From Spinacia oleracea (lineage: Eukaryota > Streptophyta > Magnoliopsida > Caryophyllales > Amaranthaceae): a DNA stretch of 64,000 nucleotides. The notes under the pieces were generated by a model. The model was not told the DNA's origin and ran no database searches. It saw only the letters and a list, made by a program, of their open reading frames with translations. Of the stretch, positions 63,652 through 64,000 are shown piece after piece (the first letter of the stretch is position 1; every line of letters starts with the position of its first letter). Location: NCBI RefSeq assembly GCF_020520425.1, contig NC_079487.1, positions 130,222,385 through 130,286,384 of the forward strand. The letters are read 5' to 3'. The translations under genes were made by a program, and so were the position numbers.

Positions 63652-64000
63652 AAAATCCAGCATATTGTGATATGGAAACATACAAAGGGGACAGCTCCTT
63701 CAATTTGATGTGAAAAAGTTAGTAAAAGAATCGGATTAATGAAAGAGTCACTACTCTGTCTCTGAATATGGGGTCAAAACTCAAAAGTAGGCAGCATCAC
63801 AGCTTACAAGATGTATATATAGCTTGACCCTATGGTCTATTGCTAGAGGCTTTGGTTATACTTGGTATAAGCCAATATCATAGGTCATTACCAACAGAAC
63901 TTGGGAGTCATAACACGAAAAACAAACCTAAGGTACCACATTAGTACATTACCCTTTGTGTTCTCGTACATAGCAAAGTAGCAGTTATCAAGTACTAACC
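63652..64000. other. Right-end spacer
   Basis: No gene is seen in the last 350 bases. Confidence 0.5.

Overview
This is nuclear DNA from a flowering plant. Genes have GT-AG introns, plant-specific families are present (FATA acyl-ACP thioesterase, WAT1-like transporter, PPR/MRL1, MGDG synthase), and about half the window is plant transposable-element sequence. The frequent word TACTCCGTA and its complement hints at a Caryophyllales (Amaranthaceae-like) genome, but that is only a weak inference. All exon structures below were read by eye from splice sites and reading frames.

Region 1-12 kb: a truncated WAT1/EamA-type transporter pseudogene, then a retroelement RNase H remnant split by a terminal-inverted-repeat element, then an intact two-exon gene (2900-7369) for a trypsin-fold protein with an H/D/S triad and a long disordered tail. 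A Tourist-like MITE, a tRNA-derived SINE-like sequence and a hAT-like element containing a second element follow. Region 12-18 kb: a complete seven-exon FATA gene (371 aa, plastid oleoyl-ACP thioesterase) whose introns carry tandem and dispersed repeats. At 18.5 kb lies a small secreted Gly/Phe/Leu-rich protein with a clear TATA box. Region 19-27.5 kb: an unresolved minus-strand exon pair, a diverged 330-bp tandem duplication, and a complete four-coding-exon minus-strand RNF4-like RING E3 gene (209 aa) with SUMO-interaction-like motifs.

Region 27.7-46.1 kb is a transposon district. It holds a foldback cluster built from TAGCGG-rich modules and two same-orientation 5'-truncated copies of a non-LTR element. 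That element encodes reverse transcriptase plus a C-terminal CCHC/restriction-like endonuclease, and each copy is bounded by AAT microsatellite. Next come a perfect CACTA MITE and a Helitron-like element (33905-46054) split by a very young 9,987-bp Ty3/gypsy element (35796-45782). The gypsy LTRs differ at only three positions that I found, yet its pol has lost the catalytic RT core.

Region 46-64 kb holds Helitron-like 3' ends on the minus strand and isolated exons of MGDG synthase and of the PPR gene MRL1 (all minus strand, non-functional). It also has unrecognised exon-like segments, copia remnants, and a 1.5-kb Mutator-like terminal-repeat element carrying a PPR-like fragment. The strongest candidate for something unusual is the RT-plus-endonuclease retroelement associated with AAT repeats at 29.8-32.9 kb.
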